In this document: in pieces, positions 38,266 to 46,015 of the stretch
Layout of the letters: the number at the start of each line of letters is the position of its first letter
How positions within the stretch are numbered: position 1 is the first letter of the stretch
NCBI RefSeq assembly: GCF_018129085.1
Contig: NZ_JAAGBB010000036.1
Span: 1-64,000, forward strand
Direction of reading: 5' to 3'
DNA length: 64,000 nt
DNA from: Plastoroseomonas hellenica
GTDB taxonomy: Bacteria > Pseudomonadota > Alphaproteobacteria > Acetobacterales > Acetobacteraceae
Notes under the pieces: generated by a model
Told to the model about the DNA's origin: nothing
Databases searched by the model: none
Seen by the model: the letters and a program-made list of their open reading frames with translations, nothing else
Translations under genes and position numbers: made by a program

Positions 38266-38450
38266 GCCTCAGTCGCCGGCGCCGGAGTTTTCATCGCCCT
38301 CAAGCGCCGGCGGCCGCATCCGCGGCCTTGGCTTTCGCGCTGTCAGGTGTGTGCCGGGCGCCGCTGATGGTCGCGCGCGGGCCGCATTCGCGGCCTCGGG
38401 GCATCGGCTTCGCCTCGCCGCCGCAGGGACCGATGGCGGCCTGCGGCCGC
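38266..38450 (+). repeat. GC-rich stop-linked repeat, family 3, copy d (double start)
   Basis: The first start block GCCTCAGTCGCCGGCGCCGG comes just after the Bug terminator. A second start block (CCCTCAAGCGCCGGCGG) follows about 25 bases later. Then come CTTGGCTTTCGCGCTGTCAG, GGGCCGCATTCGCGGCC, GCATCGGCTTCGCCTCGC and GCGGCCTGCGGCCGCGG. Confidence 0.8.
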
Positions 38451-38525
38451 GGAGAGGTTTGATGTCGCGGCTCGCGCCGAGCGTTCGGCGCGCTATGCTG
38501 CGCTCCTCTTGCCGAGGAAACGCAC

Positions 38526-39593
38526 ATGGAACCGGACATGACCCCGATCGGCGGCCGCGCTGCCTGGCGCGGTGAGGAATTGGCGCGGAGCCCCTATTGG
38601 GGCCGCCGCTTCACCGGCGACGAGATCGCGGCCCTCGATGCCGCGCTGGACGCGGCCCGGGCGCGTGGCATCGCGCCGCCGCGCATCGCTGCCGCGGATT
38701 TCGCCATCCCGACGCTGCGGCCGCTGCTCGACGGCATCGCGGATGAGCTGGAGCAGGGCGCCGGCGTGGTGCGGCTCTCCGGCCTGCCGGTCGATCGCTG
38801 GGACGCGGCGGCGCTGCGCACGGTGTTCTGGGGCATCGCCGCCAATCTCGGCACGCCGCTGTTCCAGAACACCACCGGCGAGGTGCTGGCCGAGGTGAAG
38901 GATGAGACCGGCACCGGCGCCGCGATCACCGGCGCCACGGCGGATGGCGCGGTGCCTTCGGCACGGGCGCGGTCGCGCTCCACCGGGCCGCTGCGCTTCC
39001 ATACCGACAAATGCGACGTGCTGGCGCTGCTCTGCGCCTCGAACGGCATCGCGGGCGGAGTGTCGCGGGTGGTCTCCACGGTCGCGATCCACGACGAGAT
39101 CGCGCGCCGCGACCCTGCGCTGCTGCGCGTGCTCTACGAGGATTTCTGGCGCATGCGCCCGGCCGACGAGGAAGGCGACCAGCACGCCGACCGGGTCTTC
39201 CGCATGCCGGTCTTCGCACGCGGGCCGGGCGGGGAATTCACCAGCCAGTACAGCCGCACCTATGTCGAGATGGCGCATGCCGAGCCGGGCGTGCCGCCGC
39301 TCACGCCGCAGCAGCTCGCGGCGATGGACCTGCTGGCGGCGGTAGCCGATGAGGTCTGCCTGGAAGCGCCCTTCACGCCGGGCGACCTGCAGCTCCTGAA
39401 CCAGCATGTCAGCTACCATGGCCGCACCGCCTATCAGGATGGCGCCGAAGGCCGGCGGGTGCTGCTGCGCATCTGGCTGGCGACGCCCTTCAGCCGCGCG
39501 CTGCCGGAGGGCCATGCGGTGCAATGGGGCGATTCCCGTCCCGGTGCGCTGCGCGGCGGCGCCATCCTGGGGCGAAGCGCCATCGCGGCGTGA
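38526..39593 (+). CDS. TauD/TfdA family Fe(II)/2-oxoglutarate dioxygenase
   Basis: A non-haem iron oxygenase of 355 aa. The iron site is the facial triad H-x-D in LRFHTDKCDVLALLC with the distal His in LLNQHVSYHGRTAY. The 2-oxoglutarate-binding Arg is in RVLLRIWLATPFSRALPEG. The N-terminal ARSPYWGRRFTGDEIAALDA resembles the taurine/alkylsulfatase-like TauD group. The substrate is unknown. ATG 38526 (MEPDM) or the ATG four codons on could be used. It is an isolated gene after repeat copy d. Confidence 0.88.
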   Translation: MEPDMTPIGGRAAWRGEELARSPYWGRRFTGDEIAALDAALDAARARGIAPPRIAAADFAIPTLRPLLDGIADELEQGAGVVRLSGLPVDRWDAAALRTVFWGIAANLGTPLFQNTTGEVLAEVKDETGTGAAITGATADGAVPSARARSRSTGPLRFHTDKCDVLALLCASNGIAGGVSRVVSTVAIHDEIARRDPALLRVLYEDFWRMRPADEEGDQHADRVFRMPVFARGPGGEFTSQYSRTYVEMAHAEPGVPPLTPQQLAAMDLLAAVADEVCLEAPFTPGDLQLLNQHVSYHGRTAYQDGAEGRRVLLRIWLATPFSRALPEGHAVQWGDSRPGALRGGAILGRSAIAA

Positions 39594-39658
39594 TGATTGG
39601 CCAAGCCCGGCGCGCGCGCTTGACCGCCGGCCGCTGGGCTGGTGAAGCTCCGCGCCCG

Positions 39659-39720
39659 CTGGAGCACGATTCGTCCGCTGACGCTCACGGATAGGCTCCA
39701 GCGACCTTGATCATCACGCT
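39659..39720. repeat. Degenerate hairpin element related to families 1 and 2
   Basis: CTGGAGC (39659-39665) and GCTCCAG (39695-39701) form an inverted pair around GCTGACGCTCACGG. The end GATCATCACGCTCGACC resembles the terminal block of family 1. It lies in the 144-bp gap before the next gene and looks like a decayed compound element. Confidence 0.45.
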
Positions 39721-39737
39721 CGACCGGAGATGACGCC

Positions 39738-40370
39738 ATGCGCCACGCCCTCGCCGCGCTTCTGCTCGGGCTGCCTGTGGCTGCCCTCGCGCAGCCATCC
39801 CAGCCACCGCTCTTCCCGACGCGCGACGTGGCGGTGACCTACCGGACGTCCGGCGGCCCGCAGGGCGCGCCGCAGGACGTGCAGATGTCCTGGCTGGTGT
39901 CGCAGCGCCTGATGCGCGTCGATCTGCCGGCCGGCGCCCAGGCTGGGCCGATGTCGGGGGGCTGGATGCTGCTCGACCAGCGCAACAACCGCGCGCAGGT
40001 GGTGATGGAGCAGCAGCGCATGGTGATGAATGTCGACGGCCATGCCGTGCCGGGCGGGCAGGGCTTCAACCCCTCGCCCAATGCCCGCTTCGCGCGGGAA
40101 GGCAGTGAGCGCATCGCCGGCACCGCCTGCACCGTCTGGCGGGTCGAGGATGGGTCGAACCGGGCGCGGGCCTGCCTTACCGATGATGGCGTGCTGCTGC
40201 GGGCCCAGAACGACGCGCAGCCGGGGCAGGTCCTGGAAGCGACGCGCGTCGCCTATGGGGCGCAGGACCCGGCGCGGTTCCAGGTGCCGGCGGGCTTCCA
40301 GCCGCTCGACATGCAGCGGATGATGCAGGGCATCCAGCGGGGCGCGCCGCCGACCCCGCCGGCCCGCTGA
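39738..40370 (+). CDS. Secreted protein, DUF4412-like
   Basis: The product (210 aa) has a signal peptide (MRHALAALLLGLPVAALAQP). The beta-rich domain has VAVTYRTSGGPQGAPQDVQM, GGWMLLDQRNNRAQVVMEQQ and IAGTACTVWRVEDGSNRARA, the last resembling the G-x-x-C-x-x-W motif of DUF4412 proteins. These have a LolA-like fold, and notably the true lolA gene follows at 76 bases. Function unknown; a periplasmic lipid- or protein-binding role is a guess from fold similarity. Confidence 0.65.
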   Translation: MRHALAALLLGLPVAALAQPSQPPLFPTRDVAVTYRTSGGPQGAPQDVQMSWLVSQRLMRVDLPAGAQAGPMSGGWMLLDQRNNRAQVVMEQQRMVMNVDGHAVPGGQGFNPSPNARFAREGSERIAGTACTVWRVEDGSNRARACLTDDGVLLRAQNDAQPGQVLEATRVAYGAQDPARFQVPAGFQPLDMQRMMQGIQRGAPPTPPAR

Positions 40371-40446
40371 GCGCCTCCGTCCCGCATCCCTTGCGCCGGA
40401 CGATCCGCCCTTTTCGTCCGGGCCGCGCGCTGCCACATCTCGGCCC

Positions 40447-41136
40447 ATGCACCGTCGCGCCCTGATCGCCCTCGCCGCCGCCCTGCCGGCGTTGCCCGCC
40501 ACCGCGCAGTCCCAGCGCGGGCGCGCCCCGCGGCAGGAGGCGCCGCCGCCACTCGGCGGTGCGGAGGTCGCGGAGCCCGAGCGCGCCCAGGCGCTGGCGC
40601 GGGTCGAGGCCTATCTGAACGGGCTGCGCACCCTGAAGGCGCGCTTCCTGCAGACCGCGCAGAACGGTCAGACCGCCCAGGGCACGGCCTGGATCGCGCG
40701 GCCCGGGCGCATGCGCTTCGACTACGACCCGCCGGTGCCGCTGCTCCTGGTCGCCTCCTATGGCCAGTTCATCCTCTATGACCGCGACCTGCGCAGCCCG
40801 AGCACGGTGCCGACCAGCGCGACGCCGCTCGGCGTGCTGCTGCAGGAGAATTTCCGCTTCGCCAACGCGATCACGGTGACCTCCGTGATCCGCGATGGCG
40901 GCTTCCTGCGGGTGACGCTGTTCCGCAACTCCCAGCCCGGCGAGGGGCGGCTGACCCTGATCCTGCAGGAGAATCCGATGGAACTGCGCCAATGGGTGGT
41001 GCTGGACGCGCAGGGGCGGCAGACCCGGGTGACCTTGTCCGCCATCGAGGTCGGCGGCCGTTTCGACGACCGGATCTTCGCCTTCAACAACCCGACCTTC
41101 TTCGAGCCTGGCGGCTTCGGCCAGCCGCAGAGATAG
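40447..41136 (+). CDS. lolA: Outer-membrane lipoprotein carrier protein LolA
   Basis: LolA ferries lipoproteins from the LolCDE complex to the outer membrane. The chain (229 aa) has a signal peptide (HRRALIALAAALPALPATAQ) and a Pro-rich spacer. The LolA fold follows with ARVEAYLNGLRTLKARFLQT, GTAWIARPGRMRFDYDPPVP, YDRDLRSPSTVPTSATPLGV and MELRQWVVLDAQGRQTRVTL. ATG 40447 begins MHRRAL. In relatives lolA usually lies between ftsK and xthA; here other genes are interposed on both sides. A family 3 repeat begins 2 bases after the stop. Confidence 0.92.
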   Translation: MHRRALIALAAALPALPATAQSQRGRAPRQEAPPPLGGAEVAEPERAQALARVEAYLNGLRTLKARFLQTAQNGQTAQGTAWIARPGRMRFDYDPPVPLLLVASYGQFILYDRDLRSPSTVPTSATPLGVLLQENFRFANAITVTSVIRDGGFLRVTLFRNSQPGEGRLTLILQENPMELRQWVVLDAQGRQTRVTLSAIEVGGRFDDRIFAFNNPTFFEPGGFGQPQR

Positions 41137-41138
41137 AG

Positions 41139-41320
41139 GCCTCAAGCGCCGGCGGTGAAGTTTTTCATTGTCCTCAGACGCCGGCGCGCGCGTCCGCGCG
41201 CTTGGCTTCCGCGCTGTCAGGGCTGCATCGGCGGCCACGGTCGGTCGCGCGCGGGCCGCATCGCGGCCTCGGGGCATCGCTGCGCTCGCCCCGCAGAAGC
41301 CAGTGGCGGCCTGTGGCCGC
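41139..41320 (+). repeat. GC-rich stop-linked repeat, family 3, copy e (double start)
   Basis: GCCTCAAGCGCCGGCGG starts 2 bases after the lolA stop. A second start block (CCTCAGACGCCGGCGCGC) follows, then CTTGGCTTCCGCGCTGTCAG, GGGCCGCATCGCGGCC and GCGGCCTGTGGCCGC. It occupies the first half of a 339-base gap. The rest (41321-41475) shows no feature I can name. Confidence 0.8.
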
Positions 41321-41475
41321 GTGGTACGCGCCCGCCGAAGCCTTGGTGAAGGCAGGGCCAGGGGCCACTTCGCTCGCCCTACAGACCGTTGGTGCCCAGG
41401 ACGCAGGGCTGGCTGGGCGAAAAAGCAGCGCTTGAGCCTTGATCCTGCCGCACGGGCGCGCGAGCATCGGTACTC

Positions 41476-42279
41476 ATGCGGCCCCTTATCGGCATCTCCT
41501 GCTGCGTCAAGGCTTTCGGCGTCTTCGCGACCCCGAATCACGCCGCCTCCGGCACCTATGTGCGGGCGGTCATGGGGCCGATCGGCGGGCTGCCCGTCCT
41601 GCTGCCGGCCGCCGGCGCGGATATCGTCGCCGAGCTGGTGCCCCGGCTGGACGGGCTGATCCTGACCGGCAGCCGCAGCAACGTCTGGCCCGGTCATTAC
41701 GAGGGTCCCGATCACGCACCGGGCACGCCCGAGGATCAGGAGCGCGACGCGACCACGCTGCCGCTGATCCGCGCCACGGTCGCCGCCGGCGTTCCTCTGC
41801 TCGCGATCTGCCGCGGCATGCAGGAACTGAACGTCGCCCTCGGCGGCAGCCTGGACCAGCGTATCCAGGACCTGCCGGGGCGCATGGACCATTCGACGCC
41901 ATCGGACCAGCCGATCTCCGCCGTGCGCACCGGCAAGGCGCATGCGGTGCGGCTGGCGGAAGGCGGCAGGCTCGCGGCCATGCTCGGTGTCGGTGGCGAG
42001 ATTCCGGTGAACTCCCTGCACAACCAGGGCGTGCGGCGCCTGGCCCCGCGGTTGCGGGTGGAGGCGCTGGCGCCGGATGGCACCATCGAGGCGGTCTCCG
42101 CGCCGGATGCCCCCGGCTTCCTGCTCGGCGTGCAGTGGCATCCCGAATATGACTGGGAACAGGATCTGCGCAGCCGGCGCATTTTCGAAGTGTTCGGCGA
42201 GGCGTGCGACGGTTGGGCGGCGCAGCGCCGGGCGAAGGCGCCGAAGTTGAAATCGGATTTGCAGGTCGCCGCCGAATAG
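41476..42279 (+). CDS. Gamma-glutamyl-gamma-aminobutyrate hydrolase family (PuuD-like class I amidotransferase)
   Basis: A 267-residue class I glutamine-amidotransferase-fold hydrolase. The nucleophile Cys is in LLAICRGMQELNVALGGSLD, and the His-x-Glu pair is in GVQWHPEYDWEQD. IGISCCVKAFGVFATPNHAA at the start and LVPRLDGLILTGSRSNVWPG are PuuD-type. PuuD releases GABA in putrescine degradation. No other puu genes are present, so the substrate is uncertain. ATG 41476 is used. The 401-base gap behind it holds a candidate small RNA and a repeat. Confidence 0.88.
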   Translation: MRPLIGISCCVKAFGVFATPNHAASGTYVRAVMGPIGGLPVLLPAAGADIVAELVPRLDGLILTGSRSNVWPGHYEGPDHAPGTPEDQERDATTLPLIRATVAAGVPLLAICRGMQELNVALGGSLDQRIQDLPGRMDHSTPSDQPISAVRTGKAHAVRLAEGGRLAAMLGVGGEIPVNSLHNQGVRRLAPRLRVEALAPDGTIEAVSAPDAPGFLLGVQWHPEYDWEQDLRSRRIFEVFGEACDGWAAQRRAKAPKLKSDLQVAAE

Positions 42280-42349
42280 GAATGCCGAAGGGATGGTGGC
42301 GCCAGCCAGGCCGCCATCACGCCCGCGTGCAGTGAATGGCACGCCTGCG

Positions 42350-42529
42350 TTTGCGCATGGAAGTCACGCAATCGCTTTTTGATTCGGCGGTCTTCAACCG
42401 CTATTATCTGCGTACCGGCAATCTCAACGCCGGAGGTCGAGTCCCGGTGTCCCCTGCCGGCTCGCCCGACCATTCCGATCGGAAATACGGTACGGCGCCC
42501 GGTCACCCCCCTGACCGGGCGTCTTTTTT
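42350..42529 (+). ncRNA. Candidate small RNA or structured leader ending in a terminator
   Basis: This gene-free stretch contains three possible hairpins: GGCGG / CCGCT around TCTTCAA (near 42387-42403), ACCGGC-N8-GCCGG, and the palindrome TTTCCGATCGGAAA. It then ends in a textbook intrinsic terminator. The terminator lies over 200 bases after the PuuD stop and over 150 before the next gene. This fits an independent small transcript or an attenuated leader better than simple 3' processing. No Rfam family is recognised and the 5' end is a guess. Confidence 0.3.
42496..42529 (+). terminator. Strong rho-independent terminator
   Basis: A perfect 10-bp stem (CGCCCGGTCA / TGACCGGGCG) with a six-C loop is followed directly by TCTTTTTT. 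It is the clearest intrinsic terminator in the window. Confidence 0.93.
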
Positions 42530-42594
42530 GCCGATCCCGGCCCGCCAGGCGGGCGGTTCCGCCTTTCCGCGATCCACGCTGCTGTTGATTTGAC

Positions 42595-42641
42595 GAGCAG
42601 ATTCACGCCTGTGGGCGATTCCGCCCTTCGGCGATCTGCTC
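42595..42641 (+). repeat. Dispersed hairpin repeat, family 2, copy c
   Basis: Outer arms GAGCAGATTCACGC and GCGATCTGCTC enclose GGGCGATTCCGCCC, matching copy b at 8426 except for paired (compensating) changes in the arms. It ends 39 bases before the FAH-family ATG. Confidence 0.8.
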
Positions 42642-42680
42642 TATCGTCCGCGCCTCTCAGCTCCGGAGCGTCCCCGGCCC

Positions 42681-43367
42681 ATGCCGAACTACGTCCTTTC
42701 GCCGCCCCCCGTCGCCGCCCTGCCGATCAAGGGCAGCGATGCGCTGTTCCCGGTCAGGCGCATTTTCTGCGTCGGCCGCAATTACGCCGAGCATGCGATC
42801 GAAATGGGCAGCGACCCGACGCGCGAGCCGCCCTTCTACTTCGCGAAGCCGGCCGATGCGCTGGTCACCGGCGGCGCCGACATGCCCTACCCGCCGGCCT
42901 CGAAGCAGCTCCACCACGAGATGGAGCTGGTGGTCGCGATCGGCGTGGGCGGCAGCAACATCGCCGTCGGCGATGCGCTGAAGCATGTCTGGGGCTATTG
43001 CGCCGGCCTCGACATGACGCGGCGCGACCTGCAGAACGAGGCGAAGAAGACCGGCCGCCCCTGGGACATGGGCAAGGGCTTCGACCATTCCGCGCCGATG
43101 GGCGCGCTGGTGCCGGCCGCCGGCATCGACGTCTCCAAGGGCGTGATCGAGCTCAAGGTGAACGGCAAGGTCCGCCAGACCTCGGACCTGTCGAAGCTGA
43201 TCTGGTCGGTGCCGGAGGTGATCGCGAACCTCTCCGGCCTGGTCGAGCTCGCCCCGGGCGACCTCATCATGACCGGGACGCCCGAGAATGTGGCGGCCGT
43301 CGAACGCGGCGACCTGCTGGAAGGCGTGGTCGAAGGCGTCGGCACCGTCACGGTGAAGATCGTCTGA
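42681..43367 (+). CDS. Fumarylacetoacetate hydrolase (FAH) family protein
   Basis: The product (228 aa) is a compact FAH-fold hydrolase or decarboxylase: IFCVGRNYAEHAIEMGSDPT, PPFYFAKPADALV, HHEMELVVAIGVGG (metal-binding Glu residues) and LAPGDLIMTGTPENVAAVERGD. The family includes acylpyruvases and 2-hydroxyhepta-diene-dioate isomerases. The context (isolated, near a PuuD-like gene) does not fix the substrate. ATG 42681 begins MPNYVLSPPP. Confidence 0.9.
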   Translation: MPNYVLSPPPVAALPIKGSDALFPVRRIFCVGRNYAEHAIEMGSDPTREPPFYFAKPADALVTGGADMPYPPASKQLHHEMELVVAIGVGGSNIAVGDALKHVWGYCAGLDMTRRDLQNEAKKTGRPWDMGKGFDHSAPMGALVPAAGIDVSKGVIELKVNGKVRQTSDLSKLIWSVPEVIANLSGLVELAPGDLIMTGTPENVAAVERGDLLEGVVEGVGTVTVKIV

Positions 43368-43444
43368 CGGGGACAGCGAGCCGCGCTGGCGCATTTTCCG
43401 CTCGACACGGCTCACTCCGAATGCGCCAGCCCTTTGTTTTTACC

Positions 43445-43491
43445 GAGCATCTTCACCTGTTCAGATGATTCCATCTGAACAGGATCTGCTC
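43445..43491 (+). repeat. Dispersed hairpin repeat, family 2, divergent copy d
   Basis: The ends GAGCATCTTCAC and GATCTGCTC follow family 2. The centre is different: CCTGTTCAGATG / CATCTGAACAGG, a perfect 12-bp inner stem. It ends about 20 bases before the xthA ATG, the same placement as copies b and c relative to their downstream genes. Confidence 0.65.
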
Positions 43492-43510
43492 TAACGGCCC
43501 CTCGATCACC

Positions 43511-44320
43511 ATGGCATCGCTCCGCATCGCGACCTGGAACATCAACTCCGTCCGGCTGCGCTTGCCGCTGCTGGGCGAGGTGGCGCGCAGCCTCGAACCC
43601 GACATCATCTGCCTGCAGGAGACCAAGTGCCCGGATGAGCTGCTGCCGCTCGACGGGCTGAAGGCGCTCGGCTTCCCCTATGTCGCGGCGCGGGGGATGA
43701 AGGGCTATAACGGCGTCGCCATCCTCTCGCGCATTCCCTTCGAGACCCGGACGAATGATCCCGACTGGTGCCTGAAGGGCGATTGCCGGCATCTCGGCAT
43801 CACGCTCGACGCGCCGGGCGGGCCGATCGAGCTGCACGACTTCTACGTGCCGGCCGGCGGCGATATCCCGGACCGGGCGGCCAATCCGAAATTCGGCCAC
43901 AAGCTCGACTTCGTGGCCGAGGCCACGACCTGGAGCGTGGCGCGCGGGGAGAATCGGCGCAGCGTCATGGTGGGCGACCTGAACATCGCGCCCCTGGAGC
44001 AGGATGTCTGGTCGCACAAGCAGTTGCTCGATGTGGTGTCGCACACGCCGGTGGAGGTGGCGGCACTCGGCGCCTGGCAGCGCGCCGGCGCCTGGCACGA
44101 TGCGGTGCGCCACTTCGTGCCGGAGGACCAGAAGCTCTACACATGGTGGTCCTACCGTGCACGGGACTGGCTGGCGGCGGATCGGGGCCGGCGGCTTGAC
44201 CATGTCTGGGTCAGCCCCGACCTGGCGGGCACGCTCCGCTCCCACGCCATCCTGAAGGCCGCGCGCGGCTGGGAGAAGGCCTCGGACCACGTCCCGGTCA
44301 TGATCGAGCTGGCGCTGTAG
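43511..44320 (+). CDS. xthA: Exodeoxyribonuclease III
   Basis: XthA is an AP endonuclease / 3'-5' exonuclease of base-excision repair (269 aa). The start MASLRIATWNINSVRLRLPL and catalytic E37 in IICLQETKCP are characteristic. So are GYNGVAILSRIPF, the VMVGDLNIAPLEQDVW metal-site Asp-Asn, RRLDHVWVSPDL and the final EKASDHVPVMIEL with the catalytic Asp-His. ATG 43511 follows CCTCGATCACC, a poor ribosome site. In relatives this gene normally adjoins lolA. Confidence 0.96.
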   Translation: MASLRIATWNINSVRLRLPLLGEVARSLEPDIICLQETKCPDELLPLDGLKALGFPYVAARGMKGYNGVAILSRIPFETRTNDPDWCLKGDCRHLGITLDAPGGPIELHDFYVPAGGDIPDRAANPKFGHKLDFVAEATTWSVARGENRRSVMVGDLNIAPLEQDVWSHKQLLDVVSHTPVEVAALGAWQRAGAWHDAVRHFVPEDQKLYTWWSYRARDWLAADRGRRLDHVWVSPDLAGTLRSHAILKAARGWEKASDHVPVMIELAL

Positions 44321-44330
44321 GGCTTGCCTG

Positions 44331-44385
44331 GAGTGTGATGACTTGAGGCCGGTTCGGCCGAAAAGTCTGAATCACGCGATCAAAC
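44331..44385 (+). repeat. Dispersed hairpin repeat, family 1, copy C
   Basis: GAGTGTGATGACTTGAGGCC, GTTCGGCCGAAAAGTCTGAA and TCACGCGATCAAACAA match copies A and B almost base for base. It lies 10 bases after the xthA stop. Confidence 0.82.
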
Positions 44386-44390
44386 AAAAC

Positions 44391-44436
44391 CCTCGAGCAT
44401 GATGCGTGAGCGCATGCGAACGCATCATGCTCGAGG
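44391..44436. repeat. Palindromic hairpin adjoining family 1 copy C
   Basis: A perfect 16-bp stem (CCTCGAGCATGATGCG / CGCATCATGCTCGAGG) encloses TGAGCGCATGCGAA. It shares the core GCATGAT...GTGAGCGC.TGCGAACGCATCATGC with the palindrome at 19064, with different but again complementary outer bases. Confidence 0.78.
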
Positions 44437-44507
44437 GGACGCTACAGTCACCGGACATCGGGATGGGCGAAGCCCGTTCCCACCGCGCAGCTTCCCCTGG
44501 AGTGGCC

Positions 44508-45173
44508 ATGATCATTCTTGCCCTGGATGGCGCCCTCGCCCGCTGCTCGGCGGCGGTGCTCGCCGATGGTGCGGTGCTCGCGGAAGCGCGGGAGGACGCG
44601 GCCCGTGGCCAGGCCGCGCTGCTGCCGCCTATGGTGGACGCGGTGCTGGCGCGCGCCGGGGTCGCGGCCCCGGCGCTGTCCGCGGTCGCCGTCGGTGTCG
44701 GTCCCGGTGGCTTCACCGGGCTCCGCGCCGCGCTCGCCCTGGCGGAAGGCATCGCACTCGGGGCGGCCGTGCCGTTGATCGGCGTGACCACAGGGGAAGC
44801 CCTGGCCGCGGCCATTCCTGCCGAGCGGCGCCTGGGACGGGCGCTCTGGTCCGTGGTGGACAACCGCCGCGGGCGCGTGGTGCTGGAGCGTTTCGCGCCG
44901 GGCGCCATGGTGCCGGACGGTCCGCCGGAGGCTTTCGAGGAAGCTGCGCTGCCGGCGCCGCCGGGCCCGGTCGTGATCGCCGGCGACGCGGCGGCAGCGG
45001 TCGCTGCGCGGCTGGCCGCGCAGGAACGCGACGTGCTGTTGAGCGATGCGCGCCTGCCCGAGGCGGCGGCGCTGGCCAGGGTCGCGGCGGCGCGGCTGGC
45101 CGGCGCGCTGCCGCCGCGGGACGCGGTGCCGCTCTATGTCGAGCCCCCGGCGGTGCGGGCCTCGGCGCCGTGA
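44508..45173 (+). CDS. tsaB: tRNA threonylcarbamoyladenosine biosynthesis protein TsaB
   Basis: TsaB is the non-catalytic partner of TsaD in making the t6A37 tRNA modification. The 221-residue protein has an ASKHA fold with MIILALDGALARCSAAVLAD at the start and VGVGPGGFTGLRAALALAEG. GRALWSVVDNRRGRVVLERF follows. ATG 44508 begins exactly at the conserved start. It overlaps rimI by GTGA, a common tsaB-rimI pairing. Confidence 0.93.
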   Translation: MIILALDGALARCSAAVLADGAVLAEAREDAARGQAALLPPMVDAVLARAGVAAPALSAVAVGVGPGGFTGLRAALALAEGIALGAAVPLIGVTTGEALAAAIPAERRLGRALWSVVDNRRGRVVLERFAPGAMVPDGPPEAFEEAALPAPPGPVVIAGDAAAAVAARLAAQERDVLLSDARLPEAAALARVAAARLAGALPPRDAVPLYVEPPAVRASAP

Positions 45174-45628
45174 TTCTGCGGGCCGCGCTGGCGCATGAAG
45201 CGGTGGTGCTGGCTGCCATCCATGCCGAGGCTTTCGCGCCGTCGGATCGCTGGGGGGCTGACGCCATTGCACTGATGCTGGATGCGGCGGGGGGCTTCGG
45301 CGTGCTGGCGCTCGACGGCGCGCCACCCTTCGGAGAAGAGCCGCTGGGCTTCGGCCTGGCCCGCGCCATGGCCGGTGAAGCGGAACTGCTGACGCTCGCC
45401 GTGCGCCCCGCGGCGCAGCGCCGCGGCATCGGCCGCGCACTGTTCGGCGCGCTGGCCGGGCAGGCCAAGACCTTCGGCGCGGACATGCTGTTCCTTGAAG
45501 TCGCGGAGGGCAATCTGGCGGCGCACAGGCTTTACACAACGGCAGGTGCCATGGAAGTCGGGCGCCGCCGCCGCTACTACACCGATGGCAGCGACGCCTT
45601 GGTGCTGCGGCTGGCACTACGCCCCTGA
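45170..45628 (+). CDS. rimI: Ribosomal-protein-alanine N-acetyltransferase RimI
   Basis: A GNAT acetyltransferase of 152 aa that acetylates the N-terminus of ribosomal protein S18. The acetyl-CoA site is LTLAVRPAAQRRGIGRALFG, followed by FLEVAEGNLAAHRLYTTAGA and MEVGRRRRYYTDGSDALVLR, all typical of RimI. The start is GTG 45170 inside the tsaB stop codon (GTGA), so translation is coupled. It is convergent with the TusA-like gene. Confidence 0.9.
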   Translation: MILRAALAHEAVVLAAIHAEAFAPSDRWGADAIALMLDAAGGFGVLALDGAPPFGEEPLGFGLARAMAGEAELLTLAVRPAAQRRGIGRALFGALAGQAKTFGADMLFLEVAEGNLAAHRLYTTAGAMEVGRRRRYYTDGSDALVLRLALRP

Positions 45629-45665
45629 CCCTCTCCGGCGGAATTCCATGCAGCCAAGAAAAGAT

Positions 45666-45923
45666 TCACGCCTTCTTGCGGATGACGAGGTGCAGGATCC
45701 CATCGCCACGCTCTTCTTGCTGTAGCACCGTGTGCCCCTGCTCGGTGGCCGTGCGGGGAACATTCAAGCGCGGCTCCTCGCCTTTCAGCAGCACCCCCAG
45801 TTCGGCGCCCGGTTGCAGACGGTCCAGGGCGAGACGCACCCGCACGAAGGTCATCGGGCAGGTTTCTAGTGTTATGTCGATTTCTCGCCTGGCGAATGCG
45901 GCTTCTGGTGAGGATGAATTCAC
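45666..45923 (-). CDS. TusA-like sulfurtransferase family protein
   Basis: An 85-residue TusA fold protein: ITLETCPMTFVRVRLALDRL, QPGAELGVLLKGEEPRLNVP, and a basic end LVIRKKA. The active Cys is C22. The usual CPxP motif is CPMT here, lacking the second Pro, as in a subgroup I recall from Rhodospirillales. TusA proteins relay persulfide sulfur for tRNA thiolation or cofactor synthesis; which applies is unknown. It is divergent from mucR (92 bases) and convergent with rimI. Confidence 0.82.
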   Translation of the reverse strand: MNSSSPEAAFARREIDITLETCPMTFVRVRLALDRLQPGAELGVLLKGEEPRLNVPRTATEQGHTVLQQEERGDGILHLVIRKKA

Positions 45924-45953
45924 GGAAACGTTCCCATTTTACTTAAGTCGCTG

Positions 45954-45983
45954 TTGCGAAACGGGCACAAGCATGCGTATACC
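45954..45983 (+). promoter_or_regulatory. Candidate sigma-70 promoter of mucR
   Basis: TTGCGA (45954-45959), an 18-base spacer and TATACC (45978-45983) precede the mucR ATG by 32 bases. The intergenic region is unusually AT-rich (ATTTTACTTAAGTCG), fitting the known preference of MucR for AT-rich targets. Self-control is therefore plausible. Confidence 0.4.
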
Positions 45984-46015
45984 ACGCCTGTTATCGCAGG
46001 GATGGACAATCAATC

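Noticed and set aside
38266..38450. CRISPR-like repeat structure in the GC-rich repeat
   Set aside because: The two start blocks are single imperfect duplicates without regular spacers, and no cas gene is present.
42381..42460. Possible tRNA (anticodon-like stem-loop GGCGG-TCTTCAA-CCGCT and a T-arm-like GGTCGAGTCCC)
   Set aside because: No acceptor stem, no D-arm A-box and no 7-base T-loop with proper pairing can be formed, and position 33 of the would-be anticodon loop is not T. It is treated only as part of a candidate small RNA.
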